Part shown: piece by piece, positions 26,365-35,015 of the stretch | Numbering within the stretch: the first letter of the stretch is position 1 | How the letters are laid out: each line of letters opens with the position of its first letter | From: an uncultured Granulosicoccaceae bacterium | GTDB lineage: Bacteria; Pseudomonadota; Gammaproteobacteria; Granulosicoccales; Granulosicoccaceae | Assembly (NCBI GenBank): GCA_938006335.1 | Contig: CALLMF010000031.1 | Span: 1 to 64,000 of the forward strand | DNA: 64,000 nt | Reading direction: 5' to 3' | The notes under the pieces: model-generated | What the model was told of the DNA's origin: nothing | The model's input: the letters and a program-made list of their open reading frames with translations, nothing else | Databases searched by the model: none | Position numbers and translations under genes: made by a program

Positions 26365-27245
26365 ACGAGCTTGAACCGTTGGGCGCGCGCGAGTGTGCGT
26401 TGCGCCAGATCGTGATGCAAGCGTTCGTACATCCGGCCATTGATTGCAACGACACCACTGCCGGCATTCGCAGGATCAGCGAAGGTCGCAACGATATCCC
26501 GCGCCTCGGCAATCGATGCCTCGTCGGGAGAAAATGCAGCGTGAGCCGCGTCAATCTGAACCGGATGGATCACCGTGCGGCCATCCATTCCCAGAGCGCG
26601 TGAGGCGCGGCAGTCCTCGGCGTAACCCTCGGCATCCTTGAAGTCGTTGTACACACCGTCAAGGATCGAAAGGCCGCCTGCACGTGCGGCGGCTACAAAG
26701 GTCTGGAGCCAGGCTTGCAACAACGAGCGTGGGGCTGGAACCGCCATGCCAGCAGCTAGCGACAGGTCATTGTTGCCTATGCATACCGTGGTAAAGCGTG
26801 CGCGAGCAGCACCGGCGGCGGCAAGCGAAGGGGCCGCGACCACGGCCGCAGGCGACTCGAGCATGGCCCACACCGCAACGGTGTCAGAGAGTCCCGCGGC
26901 CTCAAGTCGATCGATGAACTGCTGCACCTGCTCGCCAGACTCCGCCTTGGGTAGCATCACCGCATCCGGCGCAGCGGTTACCGCCGCATCAATGTCGTCG
27001 GCGTGCCACTCCGACTCAGCGGCATTGACCCGCAACACGCGCACGCGCTGCCCGTAGTCAAGTGACCGCAGGGAGTGAACCGCCGCTGTACGCGCCTCTG
27101 TCTTGGCATCCGGTGCCACGGCGTCTTCAAGGTCCACGATGATCGCATCAGCGGCGACCTCCGGCCCCTTGGCCATGAGCCGGGGCGACGAGGCTGGCAT
27201 GTAGAGCGCACTGCGTGGTGCCGGCGCATCGAAAACTGCACTCAT
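26361..27245 (-). CDS. HpcH/HpaI aldolase family, CitE-like lyase
   Basis: A 294-residue TIM-barrel protein resembling citrate lyase beta subunit and malyl/citramalyl-CoA lyases. Visible blocks include RSALYMPASSPRLM at the start, the metal-binding Asp/Glu of IIVDLEDAVAP, RVLRVNAAES with the family Arg, and the later WAMLESPAAV and GNNDLS. The ATG at 27245 (MSAVFDAP) was chosen because the longer reading crosses into the divergent purD region. It lies only 49 bases from purD on the other strand. A stand-alone CitE-like lyase for a CoA ester is likely; the exact substrate is not known. Confidence 0.83.
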   Translation of the reverse strand: MSAVFDAPAPRSALYMPASSPRLMAKGPEVAADAIIVDLEDAVAPDAKTEARTAAVHSLRSLDYGQRVRVLRVNAAESEWHADDIDAAVTAAPDAVMLPKAESGEQVQQFIDRLEAAGLSDTVAVWAMLESPAAVVAAPSLAAAGAARARFTTVCIGNNDLSLAAGMAVPAPRSLLQAWLQTFVAAARAGGLSILDGVYNDFKDAEGYAEDCRASRALGMDGRTVIHPVQIDAAHAAFSPDEASIAEARDIVATFADPANAGSGVVAINGRMYERLHHDLAQRTLARAQRFKLV

Positions 27246-27294
27246 GATCGGTAGGACGGGAAGCAAGCGTTGGCTGTCGCCGTACAATACGCTC

Positions 27295-28575
27295 ATGCAC
27301 ATACTATTGATCGGCAACGGCGGTCGCGAACACGCCATCGCCTGGAAACTCGCCCGCTCACCGAGGCTCAGCCGCCTGTCTGTCGCACCGGGCAATCCTG
27401 GTACGGCCAGCGAGGCAAAGACCACCAATATCGCGCTCGATGTCCAGGATATCGACGCCGTGGTTACCTACGCGCTGGAGTCCGTGGTCGAGCTTGCCGT
27501 CATCGGGCCTGAGGCACCCCTGGTCGCCGGACTTGCCACCGCCTTGCGTGCGGCCGGCATCCCGACGGTTGGCCCCGGTACCGATGGCGCACAGCTCGAA
27601 GGCAGCAAGGCGCACGCAAAGGACTTCATGGCGAGGCACAGGATTCCGACAGCCGCCTACGGCAGCTTCACCTCCGAGGAGGAAGCGCTCGCGATGATTG
27701 AAGCTCGCGGTGTACCCATCGTGATCAAGGCGGATGGGCTGGCTGCCGGCAAGGGCGTGGTTGTCGCCCATCAGATCGACGAGGCACGCGCCGCCGTCAG
27801 CGACATGCTGAGTGGCACTCGCCATGGCGAGGCCGGCCATCGCGTCGTGATCGAGTCGTTTCTGGAGGGCGAGGAAGCCAGTTTCATCGCGCTGATCGAC
27901 GGCAACACGGCGCTGCCCTTCGCTACCAGCCAGGACCACAAGGCACGCGATGAAGGCGACAAGGGTCCGAACACCGGTGGCATGGGCGCGTACTCACCGG
28001 CGCCCGTTGTCACGGACGCCGTGCACCAGCGAGTGCTGGATGAAATCCTGCAGCCGAGTCTCGACGGACTCAAGGCTGATGGTGTCGACTTCAGGGGCTT
28101 TCTTTACGTCGGGCTGATGATCGACGATACGGGCGCCCCTTCTGTCGTCGAATACAACGTACGCCTCGGCGACCCGGAGACCCAGCCATTACTCATGCGA
28201 CTGGACAGCGATCTGGTCGATCTCCTGGAGGCGACGGCCAATGGACGCTTGAGTGAAGTGACGGCCGAATGGTCGAGCGAGGTAGCCATCGGAATCGTGG
28301 TCGCGGCAGCCGACTACCCCGCAGGCTCAAGCAAGGGGGCCCCGATCAGCGGGATCGAAAGCGATGCCGACTGCACGGTCTTCCATGCCGGGACAGTCTT
28401 GCAAAATGACACCTTGGTGACCAATGGTGGACGCATCGTCTGCGTCACGGCCAAGGGGGACACGCTTGCCTTGGCCAAGGCCAGTGCCGACAAGGGCGCT
28501 GCCAAGGTCACATTCGATGGCGCGCGTTACCGTCGGGATATCGGGCACCGCGCGCTGCAAGTCGAGCGCGCCTAG
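27295..28575 (+). CDS. purD: Phosphoribosylamine-glycine ligase
   Basis: ATP-grasp enzyme of purine synthesis that joins phosphoribosylamine and glycine, 426 residues, matching the usual length. GNGGREHA sits at residues 7-14, the ATP-grasp part has [11 protein letters not shown], and the C-terminal part has the [12 protein letters not shown] block. The ATG at 27295 begins at the family N-terminus [10 protein letters not shown]; an earlier ATG at 27244 overlaps the divergent CitE-like start. Its TAG stop shares the palindrome CTAG with the rho stop on the other strand, so there is no intergenic space between them. Confidence 0.97.
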   Translation: MHILLIGNGGREHAIAWKLARSPRLSRLSVAPGNPGTASEAKTTNIALDVQDIDAVVTYALESVVELAVIGPEAPLVAGLATALRAAGIPTVGPGTDGAQLEGSKAHAKDFMARHRIPTAAYGSFTSEEEALAMIEARGVPIVIKADGLAAGKGVVVAHQIDEARAAVSDMLSGTRHGEAGHRVVIESFLEGEEASFIALIDGNTALPFATSQDHKARDEGDKGPNTGGMGAYSPAPVVTDAVHQRVLDEILQPSLDGLKADGVDFRGFLYVGLMIDDTGAPSVVEYNVRLGDPETQPLLMRLDSDLVDLLEATANGRLSEVTAEWSSEVAIGIVVAAADYPAGSSKGAPISGIESDADCTVFHAGTVLQNDTLVTNGGRIVCVTAKGDTLALAKASADKGAAKVTFDGARYRRDIGHRALQVERA

Positions 28576-29828
28576 CGCTTCATCGAGTCGAAGAAGTCCA
28601 TGTTGGTCTTGGTCTGCTGGAGACGACCAATGAGGAATTCGATCGCCTCGATCTCATCCATGGAGTGTACGAATTTGCGGATGATCCAGGTCTTCTGAAG
28701 CTCGTCCTCGCTCATCATCAGCTCTTCGCGGCGCGTGCCGGAGCGGCTGATGTTGATCGCGGGGAATACGCGCTTCTCGGAAATGCGTCGCTCAAGATGC
28801 AGTTCCATGTTTCCCGTGCCCTTGAATTCCTCGTAGATGACTTCGTCCATCTTGGAGCCGGTCTCGACCAGCGCCGTGGCGATGATGGTGAGGCTGCCGC
28901 CCTCCTCGATGTTGCGCGCGGCGCCAAAAAAGCGCTTCGGGCGGTGCAAGGCATTGGCATCCACACCGCCGGTGAGAACCTTGCCGGAGCTCGGCACTAC
29001 CGTGTTGTAGGCACGCGCCAGTCGTGTGATCGAGTCGAGCAGGATGATCACATCCTTCTTGTGCTCTACCAGACGCTTGGCTTTTTCGATGACCATTTCT
29101 GCCACCTGAACGTGTCGGCTGGCAGGCTCATCGAAGGTGCTTGACACGACCTCGCCCTGCACCATGCGTTGCATCTCGGTGACTTCCTCCGGGCGCTCGT
29201 CGATGAGTAGCACCAGAAGGTGTGCATCCGGATTGTTGGCAGCGATGCTTTGCGCGATGTTCTGCAGGATCATCGTCTTGCCCGCTTTTGGTGGCGAGAC
29301 GATAAGACCACGCTGACCCTTGCCGATGGGTGCAGCAAAATCAATGATCCGTGCGGTGATGTCCTCGGTACTGCCATTGCCTCGTTCCATATCGAGGCGA
29401 TCCTTGGGGTGCAAGGGGGTGAGGTTCTCGAACAGGACCTTGTTGCGTCCGGTCTGAGGCTTGCTGAAATTGATCTCGTCGACCTTGACCAGCGCAAAGT
29501 AGCGCTCACCTTCGCGCGGTGGACGAATGCGGCCGAACACGGTGTCGCCGGTTCGCAGCGCAAAGCGCCGCACCTGACTGGGCGAGACGTAGATATCGTC
29601 CGGCCCTGCCAGAAAAGAGCTGTCTGCCGAACGCAAGAAACCGTAGCCGTCCTGCAGCAGTTCCAGCACACCGCCGCCGAATATGTTTTCTCCTTGCTTG
29701 GAGTGCGCTTTCAGGATCGAGAAGATCATGTCCTGTTTGCGCTGGCGAGCGACATTCTCGATTCCGATGGACTGCGCCACCTCGACAAGTTCGGTCGCGT
29801 TCTTTTTCTTGAGATCGGTCAGATTCAT
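28572..29828 (-). CDS. rho: Transcription termination factor Rho
   Basis: Hexameric RNA/DNA helicase that ends transcription; 418 residues, almost the same as E. coli Rho (419). The N-terminal Rho_N helix domain ([14 protein letters not shown]) and the cold-shock-like RNA-binding domain ([10 protein letters not shown]) are followed by the ATPase with Walker A PPKAGKT and the Q/R-loop regions. The ATG at 29828 is fixed by homology; a 34-residue extension upstream is not supported. Its leader carries a hairpin and a tandem repeat (29844-29886). Upstream in the same direction is trxA; rhlB lies beyond it on the other strand. Confidence 0.98.
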   Translation of the reverse strand: MNLTDLKKKNATELVEVAQSIGIENVARQRKQDMIFSILKAHSKQGENIFGGGVLELLQDGYGFLRSADSSFLAGPDDIYVSPSQVRRFALRTGDTVFGRIRPPREGERYFALVKVDEINFSKPQTGRNKVLFENLTPLHPKDRLDMERGNGSTEDITARIIDFAAPIGKGQRGLIVSPPKAGKTMILQNIAQSIAANNPDAHLLVLLIDERPEEVTEMQRMVQGEVVSSTFDEPASRHVQVAEMVIEKAKRLVEHKKDVIILLDSITRLARAYNTVVPSSGKVLTGGVDANALHRPKRFFGAARNIEEGGSLTIIATALVETGSKMDEVIYEEFKGTGNMELHLERRISEKRVFPAINISRSGTRREELMMSEDELQKTWIIRKFVHSMDEIEAIEFLIGRLQQTKTNMDFFDSMKR

Positions 29829-29843
29829 GCGCGTCACGATAGT

Positions 29844-29886
29844 GGCCTTGAAAGGCCCAGTGGTCAGCAGGCCAGTGGTCAGCTGG
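29844..29886 (-). promoter_or_regulatory. Hairpin and tandem repeat just upstream of rho
   Basis: GGCCTT (29844-29849) and AAGGCC (29852-29857) are perfect complements separated by two bases, ending about 16 bases before the rho ATG. Directly beyond are two copies of a 15-bp unit containing CCAGTGGTCAGC (29857-29868 and 29872-29883). No good Shine-Dalgarno sequence is visible for rho, so this structure may influence initiation. The regulatory role is inference. Confidence 0.4.
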
Positions 29887-30197
29887 ATTGGGAGGCCGTC
29901 GCGCAGATGCGCGTTACCGGCGTTACACAAGATCGGTAGCGGGGCCGCGCCGAGGCGGGCACCAGAGGGGAAGCTGGGAGCAAGACACGCGAAGAACCCG
30001 CGGTGGGTTCGGCTTGGGCGTAAGTCCCGGAACTGTCCAGGGAGGGGGATGCAGGGGACGTCGTATTGACGGCCGACACACAGGCGATGGCGATATCCTG
30101 TGCCCGCGAAGGTAACCGTAGCATGTGGAGCCCAGCACGTCTACCCGGCGATATCAGCGCCTGCGTAACCGTATGGCTCGATACCGGGGTCTAGCAA

Positions 30198-30223
30198 GCG
30201 GCGCGCCAACGCGGGCGCGCCGC
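30198..30223 (-). terminator. Strong GC hairpin downstream of trxA
   Basis: GCGGCGCGCC (30198-30207) and GGCGCGCCGC (30214-30223) form a perfect 10-bp stem with a 6-base loop, 23 bases after the trxA stop. The position fits a terminator or attenuator between trxA and rho. On the minus strand the following bases (TTGCTAGA) are only weakly T-rich, so termination efficiency is uncertain. Confidence 0.55.
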
Positions 30224-30245
30224 CTGGAATCGTGGACTGCGTGGC

Positions 30246-30572
30246 TCAGACGTTCTGATCGAGGAAGTCGCTGAGCTGGGCCTTGGACAAGGCGCCGATC
30301 TGGGTCGATTCCACTGCCCCGTTCTTGAACAGCATCAATGTCGGGATGCTGCGGATACCGTATTTGGGCGGAGTGTTGGGGTTTTCATCGATGTTGAGCT
30401 TGACGATCTTGACCTTGCCGTCGTACTCCGGCGCGAGGTCCTCGAGCACCGGACCGACGGCCTTGCAGGGCCCGCACCACTCGGCCCAGTAGTCAACGAG
30501 CACGGGCGTATCAGATTTCAGCACCTCCTGCTCGAAGGTGTCATCAGTAATCGCGGTAACATGGTCAGTCAT
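30246..30572 (-). CDS. trxA: Thioredoxin
   Basis: A 108-residue cytosolic disulfide reductase with the active site W-C-G-P-C (Cys33, Cys36) and the cis-Pro in RSIPTLMLF. Length and motifs match E. coli TrxA. The ATG at 30572 was chosen by homology ([10 protein letters not shown]); the longer reading adds 17 unrelated residues. It is upstream of rho on the same strand and divergent from rhlB, an arrangement also known in E. coli and other gammaproteobacteria. Confidence 0.98.
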   Translation of the reverse strand: MTDHVTAITDDTFEQEVLKSDTPVLVDYWAEWCGPCKAVGPVLEDLAPEYDGKVKIVKLNIDENPNTPPKYGIRSIPTLMLFKNGAVESTQIGALSKAQLSDFLDQNV

Positions 30573-30896
30573 GGTGATTCTCGCGTGGGTGTTCAGTTCG
30601 TCGGCGCAAGCCGCTGCTGTCAAGGATTATGGGGGCAAGCCGGGTCTTCGCAATGCTGCAGGTGAGTCAGAGAACCGCAGCCAAGCGGCATGGGCTCATA
30701 AACCGATGGGTGAGGCTTCGACTACCGGACCGATTGATCTCCGGGACATTCCTGTACCGGCACATCACAATCGCCCCATCAGTTTCAGGCACCACAACCC
30801 GAGCCCGGTCTGGTTCGGTGATCTTCCACAGTTGGCCCCTGCTAGGGCCTCCGCATTTGCGTCGCTCGGACCGCGGCGCCACTCTACCAGACCTCA
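30573..30896. other. Divergent trxA/rhlB intergenic region
   Basis: 324 bases between the trxA and rhlB start codons, expected to hold both promoters. Short open frames run through it on the plus strand, one ending at the rhlB ATG, but they look like chance. No clear Shine-Dalgarno precedes rhlB and I saw no strong inverted repeat or confident promoter element. Confidence 0.5.
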
Positions 30897-32420
30897 ATGA
30901 CTAGCTCAGACAACCCGGCCACACCGGCGTTCCGTGACTTCGGACTGCCCGCTCCGCTCTTGCAAGCCACCGAAGAACTCGGTTTTACCCACAGTACGGA
31001 GATACAGGCGCTCACGCTGCCGGTGATATCCGCCGGTCGGGATGTCGCGGCCCAGGCGCAGACCGGCACCGGCAAGACCGCGGCTTTTCTGCTCGGCAGT
31101 TTCTCCCGCCTGCTGACCACCGAGCCGGCCGAACGCCGCGCCGATCAACCGCGCATGCTGGTCATCGCGCCAACGCGAGAGCTCGCCATCCAGATCGGCA
31201 AGGATGCCCTTTCGCTCGGCAAGCACACATCGCTGAAGACCGCCGTGGTCTATGGCGGCATCGACTACGAGAAACAACGGGACCAGGTAGCTGACGGCAT
31301 CGATGTACTCATCGGTACACCCGGGCGACTGATCGACTACTTCAAACAGAAGGTGTTCGACCTGAAAGCGCTCGAGATCGTCGTACTCGACGAAGCCGAT
31401 CGCATGTTCGACCTCGGCTTCATTGCCGACATCCGGTTCCTGCTGCGGCGCATGCCACCTCCGGGCGAGCGCACCAGCATGCTGTTCTCGGCAACCTTGT
31501 CACACCGTGTCATGGAGCTTGCCTACGAGCACATGGACAAACCCGAGGAGCTGAAGACCGAAACCACCCAGGTCACGGCCGACGGCGTGCGCCAGTCCTT
31601 GTATCAACCCGCATCCGACGAAAAGATTCCGCTGCTGCTCGGGCTGATTCGAGATCTCGAACCTCAGCGTTCGATGATCTTCGTCAACACCAAACGCACC
31701 GCAGAACGCATTGAAAGTTACTTGGTGGGCAACGACATCACCTGCGGCCTGCTGTCCGGCGATGTGAGGCAGAACAAGCGCCAGAAGATTCTGGCGGAGT
31801 TCACCGGCGGAAAGATACCGGTGCTGATCGCAACCGACGTCGCAGCACGCGGACTGCATATCGACGATGTCAGCCACGTGTTCAATTACGACCTGCCGCA
31901 AAACGCCGAAGACTATGTCCATCGTATCGGTCGGACAGCACGTGCCGGCACGCAAGGGGTCGCCGTCAGCTTTGCGTGCGAGAACTACTCGTTCTCCCTA
32001 CCCGAGATCCAGGAATACATCGGCCAGAGCATTCCGTTGGCGCACATTACTGATGAGCTGCTCGTCGAGCCACGTCGCCCCGCTCGCATCGAGCGCGACC
32101 GCGTTGAGCGTCACGGCGAAAAGAAGGGTGGCAAGCGCGGGGGGCCACGCGACAAGCCTTCCGGAGATCGATCCGGGCGCGGACCTCGCTCGGCAGGGCC
32201 ACGCCCGCAGAAGACCGAGAAGGCAGCCGCCGCTGTCGAACCGGCGACAGAAGCAGGTGGAGAAGACGCGCCAAAGAAGAAGCGCCGACGTCGTCGCCGA
32301 CGCAAACCGGGTACTGGCGGTGCCGAGGCATCGGCCAAAACGGGTCACACGGCCTCGGACGCACACGGCAAGAGCAGCGGCAAGAGCAGCGGCAAGAGCA
32401 GCAACGACAGCGCCGATTGA
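30897..32420 (+). CDS. rhlB: DEAD-box ATP-dependent RNA helicase RhlB
   Basis: A 507-residue DEAD-box helicase. In order: Q-motif region FRDFGLPAPLL, Walker A AQTGTGKT, DEAD motif VVLDEADRMFDLGF, SAT motif FSATLS, and C-terminal helicase motifs including ATDVAARGLHIDDV and HRIGRTARAG. The block DLGFIADIRFLLRRMP and the position divergent from trxA-rho identify it as RhlB, an RNA degradosome-associated helicase in E. coli. A long basic, Lys/Arg/Gly/Pro-rich tail (about residues 395-507) ends in three GKSS repeats and probably binds RNA. Confidence 0.93.
   Translation: MTSSDNPATPAFRDFGLPAPLLQATEELGFTHSTEIQALTLPVISAGRDVAAQAQTGTGKTAAFLLGSFSRLLTTEPAERRADQPRMLVIAPTRELAIQIGKDALSLGKHTSLKTAVVYGGIDYEKQRDQVADGIDVLIGTPGRLIDYFKQKVFDLKALEIVVLDEADRMFDLGFIADIRFLLRRMPPPGERTSMLFSATLSHRVMELAYEHMDKPEELKTETTQVTADGVRQSLYQPASDEKIPLLLGLIRDLEPQRSMIFVNTKRTAERIESYLVGNDITCGLLSGDVRQNKRQKILAEFTGGKIPVLIATDVAARGLHIDDVSHVFNYDLPQNAEDYVHRIGRTARAGTQGVAVSFACENYSFSLPEIQEYIGQSIPLAHITDELLVEPRRPARIERDRVERHGEKKGGKRGGPRDKPSGDRSGRGPRSAGPRPQKTEKAAAAVEPATEAGGEDAPKKKRRRRRRRKPGTGGAEASAKTGHTASDAHGKSSGKSSGKSSNDSAD
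32367..32402 (+). repeat. Three tandem 12-bp repeats in the rhlB tail
   Basis: The unit GGCAAGAGCAGC occurs three times in exact tandem (32367-32378, 32379-32390, 32391-32402), encoding a Gly-Lys-Ser-Ser repeat at the protein's disordered end. It could vary in copy number by slippage without changing frame. Confidence 0.85.
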
Positions 32421-32459
32421 CCACGCTGTATCGCCCGTGCATCGCTGTGCGCGGGCGTA

Positions 32460-33098
32460 TCAGATAGCGCTATGCAACCGAACGCGATGCCCTTGCTCAC
32501 CATCGATCTCACTCTCGATGACATCGAATGGCGGTGAAATGAAAAACAGGTGCTTGCCGGCAACGATCAGCTCGGACGCCATTCCACGGGCGCTGAACCC
32601 CTGGCGATAGACGCTTGCAAGATAGGCCTTGTTTCGCCAATGAGTGGTCGTGACGATCGCGCGCAGATTGCCGACATCGATATTGGCGATCGCAAATGCG
32701 GTCATGGCCGCGTGAACGCGCCTGCCGCGAAAGTCAGGCAGTACCTCCACCTTGAACAGATACTGCGTATGGGGCGGTAAGGAAATGCCGATACCCTTGA
32801 ACTGCTCGCCGCCGCGATTGTGACGAGCTGCGACGCTATTACGGACGAAAAAACAGACGCCGACCACCCTGCCGTCAACATGGGCCGCAACTCCGGTGAA
32901 CCTCTGCGTGACGAAATCATCCACGAAGGCCTCGGTGACACTGAAGGCCTGCGAGGATCGGAGTTGCTGGAGTCCATCGACGTCCAGCAGGCGGCACTGC
33001 AGGTCTGCCATGGTGTTTTCAGCCGGTGCCTTGGAGACATCGAGGGTGAGTACCCGAGTGATATCCGACTGGACGAAAAATCGACCCAGGCGGGTCAT
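32460..33098 (-). CDS. GNAT-like N-acyltransferase
   Basis: A 212-residue protein with a GNAT-type acyl-CoA fold. The likely acyl-CoA-binding segment is VEVLPDFRGRRVHAAMTAFA, equivalent to the Q/RxxGxG/A loop, followed by NKAYLASVYRQGF. The ATG at 33098 (MTRLGRFFVQSD) is preferred over one 13 codons upstream. It converges on rhlB, 39 bases away, and is divergent from the JmjC/cupin-like gene at 33250 (151 bases between starts). The acceptor is unknown. Confidence 0.65.
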   Translation of the reverse strand: MTRLGRFFVQSDITRVLTLDVSKAPAENTMADLQCRLLDVDGLQQLRSSQAFSVTEAFVDDFVTQRFTGVAAHVDGRVVGVCFFVRNSVAARHNRGGEQFKGIGISLPPHTQYLFKVEVLPDFRGRRVHAAMTAFAIANIDVGNLRAIVTTTHWRNKAYLASVYRQGFSARGMASELIVAGKHLFFISPPFDVIESEIDGEQGHRVRLHSAI

Positions 33099-33249
33099 CG
33101 CGTTGCCTGATGTCATCCGACACAATTCCGAGGCCATTCGCCCGCATGCACTTTATATCGGAACGCAAACATGTGACTCGCCCGAGGCGCTGGCGCGCGC
33201 GGGATTGCTACTATTGGGGCTAGCATAGTCCGGGGCAGGTACCGATGTC

Positions 33250-34257
33250 ATGAACGCCAACTTTCCCATAGCCTGGAGTCCTGAGGAATACGCCAGATTC
33301 GGTACCGTACCGATGGTGAGCCGCCACGACTATCACCAGCGCGAACTGTTCGACAAAACCCAGTTGATTGCACTACTGGACAGCTTCCCGCGCAAGTGGC
33401 TGCAGGCGTTCACGATGGGTCAGGACCCGTGCAAGGCTTCCGAATGGTCGTGCGTCGATATTGCACCCGAGACCGACGGAGCATCACTGTGGAGAGCGGT
33501 CGAAAATGGCCGAATCTGGCTCAACATCACTCACATTGAAGAATACAGCGATGACTACGCATCGCTGGTCAAGGGGATGTACGAGCATTTGGGCCAGCAC
33601 TGCCCACACCTGCAGAACCCGCGCGCAAACTACAGCACACTGTTGATCAGCTCTCCCGGCGCACAGGTCTACTACCACCTGGACGCCGAGCCCAACATGC
33701 TCTGGCACATGCGCGGGCAAAAGAAGGTCTGGATCTATCCTGCCATGGATACCCGACTGGTGCCGCAGGAGTACATCGAAGATATCTATGCGGGAGAGAT
33801 TGACGAGAACCTCCCCTATCGATCCGAATTCGACCAGTTTGCAGAAGAATTTCTGCTCTCGCCCGGTGATGTCGCCTCCTGGCCTCACAACGGTCCCCAT
33901 CGGATAGTCAACCAGGACATGAACGTATCGCTGGCCACCAGCTACTACACACCCAGCATCTACAAGCGTCAGTACGTGCAGCTGGCCAACCGGTTTGTAC
34001 TGCGCGGCCTGGGTATTACTTCACGCAGCATGGCGGAAGATGGCGCATTGCCCGCGTTCAAACGCTTTACCTATCGCGCGGTCAACAAGATTCGACCCTT
34101 TGAACGGCGCGATCGATCAGCAAGCTATATCACTGACTTGCAGGTAGATCCGGATGAGCCGTTGGGGTTGCGCAAGCTTGAAAGCGCTCGACACGCATCA
34201 TTTTCCGCCAAAGGCAGCATCAGCGCAGACAACAACAACCCGTCGTCTGCCGCCTAA
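33250..34257 (+). CDS. Cupin/JmjC-like Fe(II)/2-oxoglutarate oxygenase candidate
   Basis: A 335-residue protein with a double-stranded beta-helix of the cupin_8/JmjC-like type. A likely metal triad is His143-Leu-Asp145 (in YYHLDAEPN) with a distal His from HNGPH (213-217), followed by the typical RIVNQDMNVSLATSYY strand. Relatives include peptidyl or other hydroxylases; no substrate is evident. AGGT lies about 10 bases before the ATG. The last ~80 residues are basic and then Ser/Asn-rich. It converges with the YdcF gene, sharing 4 bases at the stops. Confidence 0.75.
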   Translation: MNANFPIAWSPEEYARFGTVPMVSRHDYHQRELFDKTQLIALLDSFPRKWLQAFTMGQDPCKASEWSCVDIAPETDGASLWRAVENGRIWLNITHIEEYSDDYASLVKGMYEHLGQHCPHLQNPRANYSTLLISSPGAQVYYHLDAEPNMLWHMRGQKKVWIYPAMDTRLVPQEYIEDIYAGEIDENLPYRSEFDQFAEEFLLSPGDVASWPHNGPHRIVNQDMNVSLATSYYTPSIYKRQYVQLANRFVLRGLGITSRSMAEDGALPAFKRFTYRAVNKIRPFERRDRSASYITDLQVDPDEPLGLRKLESARHASFSAKGSISADNNNPSSAA

Positions 34258-35015
34258 GTGATGTACCCACGCACGCGGTACAGGGCAATGGCCAGCCCTT
34301 CCCGCCACGCCTGGGTACTCTTGAACAGCGCATCGATATGCGGCAGAAAGCCGATCCATCCGGCTGATACGGAGTACAGCGGGTCAACGGTAATCGGACA
34401 CACGGTGAAGCCCAATCCACTGAACGTCGCCGTCGCTCGGTTGGCATGCAGCGACGAGGTGACAAGGGCGATGGGCGGCGTCTGTGCCGGCTCCAGCAAT
34501 GCAGCGAGTTGCTGCGCGTTTTCAATCGTGGACCGACTGATGGATTCGAGCACGATACGGTCCCTGGCAATGCCCTGCTCTGTCAACACGGCAGCCATTA
34601 GGTCGCTGAGCTTGCGCGATGTCTGACCACCGCCCAGCACGTAGAACATCTGCTTCCCACTGTCGAGAGCTGCAGCCCGCAAGGTCCTTGTCAAACTATC
34701 CCTACCGAGAATCTCGTACGGGCTGTCACTGTCCACGTAGGCATCGATACTGGCGCCTGGGACCACAACAGAGGACCGATCCGATATCAGCTCACAGTTC
34801 GCTGAATAGTGCTGGTGCGTGGTTTCCAGTCGACCCACCAAGGCATTCGCGGTTATCGGTGCACTGGCCATCCATAGCGTGCCAGACGCAGCAAGCAGCC
34901 ACCAGGCGGCTGCCTGCGGGAATGGCCGCAGCCGCCAGACTCGGATCAGAGCGATCAACAGCAGACCGAAGACCAGCGTCAACGGCTGCACGATCCAATC
35001 AAGCAGCAACGACAT
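34254..35015 (-). CDS. YdcF/ElyC-type DUF218 membrane protein
   Basis: A 253-residue protein with two N-terminal membrane helices (about 9-25 and 35-55) and a periplasmic or soluble DUF218 domain. Family features are visible: VVVPGASID, VLGGGQTSRKL, TIENAQQLA and the VTSSLHANRA segment, which matches the S-x-H-x-x-R signature. DUF218 proteins such as ElyC and SanA affect envelope integrity or polysaccharide precursors. The ATG at 35015 overlaps, in the palindrome CATG, the chosen ATG of the divergent gene at 35014, so its promoter must lie inside that gene. Confidence 0.82.
   Translation of the reverse strand: MSLLLDWIVQPLTLVFGLLLIALIRVWRLRPFPQAAAWWLLAASGTLWMASAPITANALVGRLETTHQHYSANCELISDRSSVVVPGASIDAYVDSDSPYEILGRDSLTRTLRAAALDSGKQMFYVLGGGQTSRKLSDLMAAVLTEQGIARDRIVLESISRSTIENAQQLAALLEPAQTPPIALVTSSLHANRATATFSGLGFTVCPITVDPLYSVSAGWIGFLPHIDALFKSTQAWREGLAIALYRVRGYIT

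Larger units (their letters stand above)
29829..30245 (-). other. trxA-rho intergenic region, probable rho leader
   Basis: A 417-base stretch with no convincing gene. Near rho it holds a tight hairpin and a 15-bp tandem repeat; near trxA it holds a strong GC inverted repeat (both listed separately). Rho is commonly autoregulated through a long leader in other bacteria. I could not pick out a confident -10/-35 pair, and no clear leader peptide gene. Confidence 0.5.

Noticed and set aside
30538-30900. Plus-strand 120-codon frame between trxA and rhlB
   Set aside because: It begins antisense within trxA, has low-complexity composition and no recognisable domain; it is more likely promoter and leader sequence.
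34819-35013. N-terminal extension of the CelD/FemAB-like acyltransferase
   Set aside because: It overlaps the ydcF coding region antisense and has no similarity to the family start.
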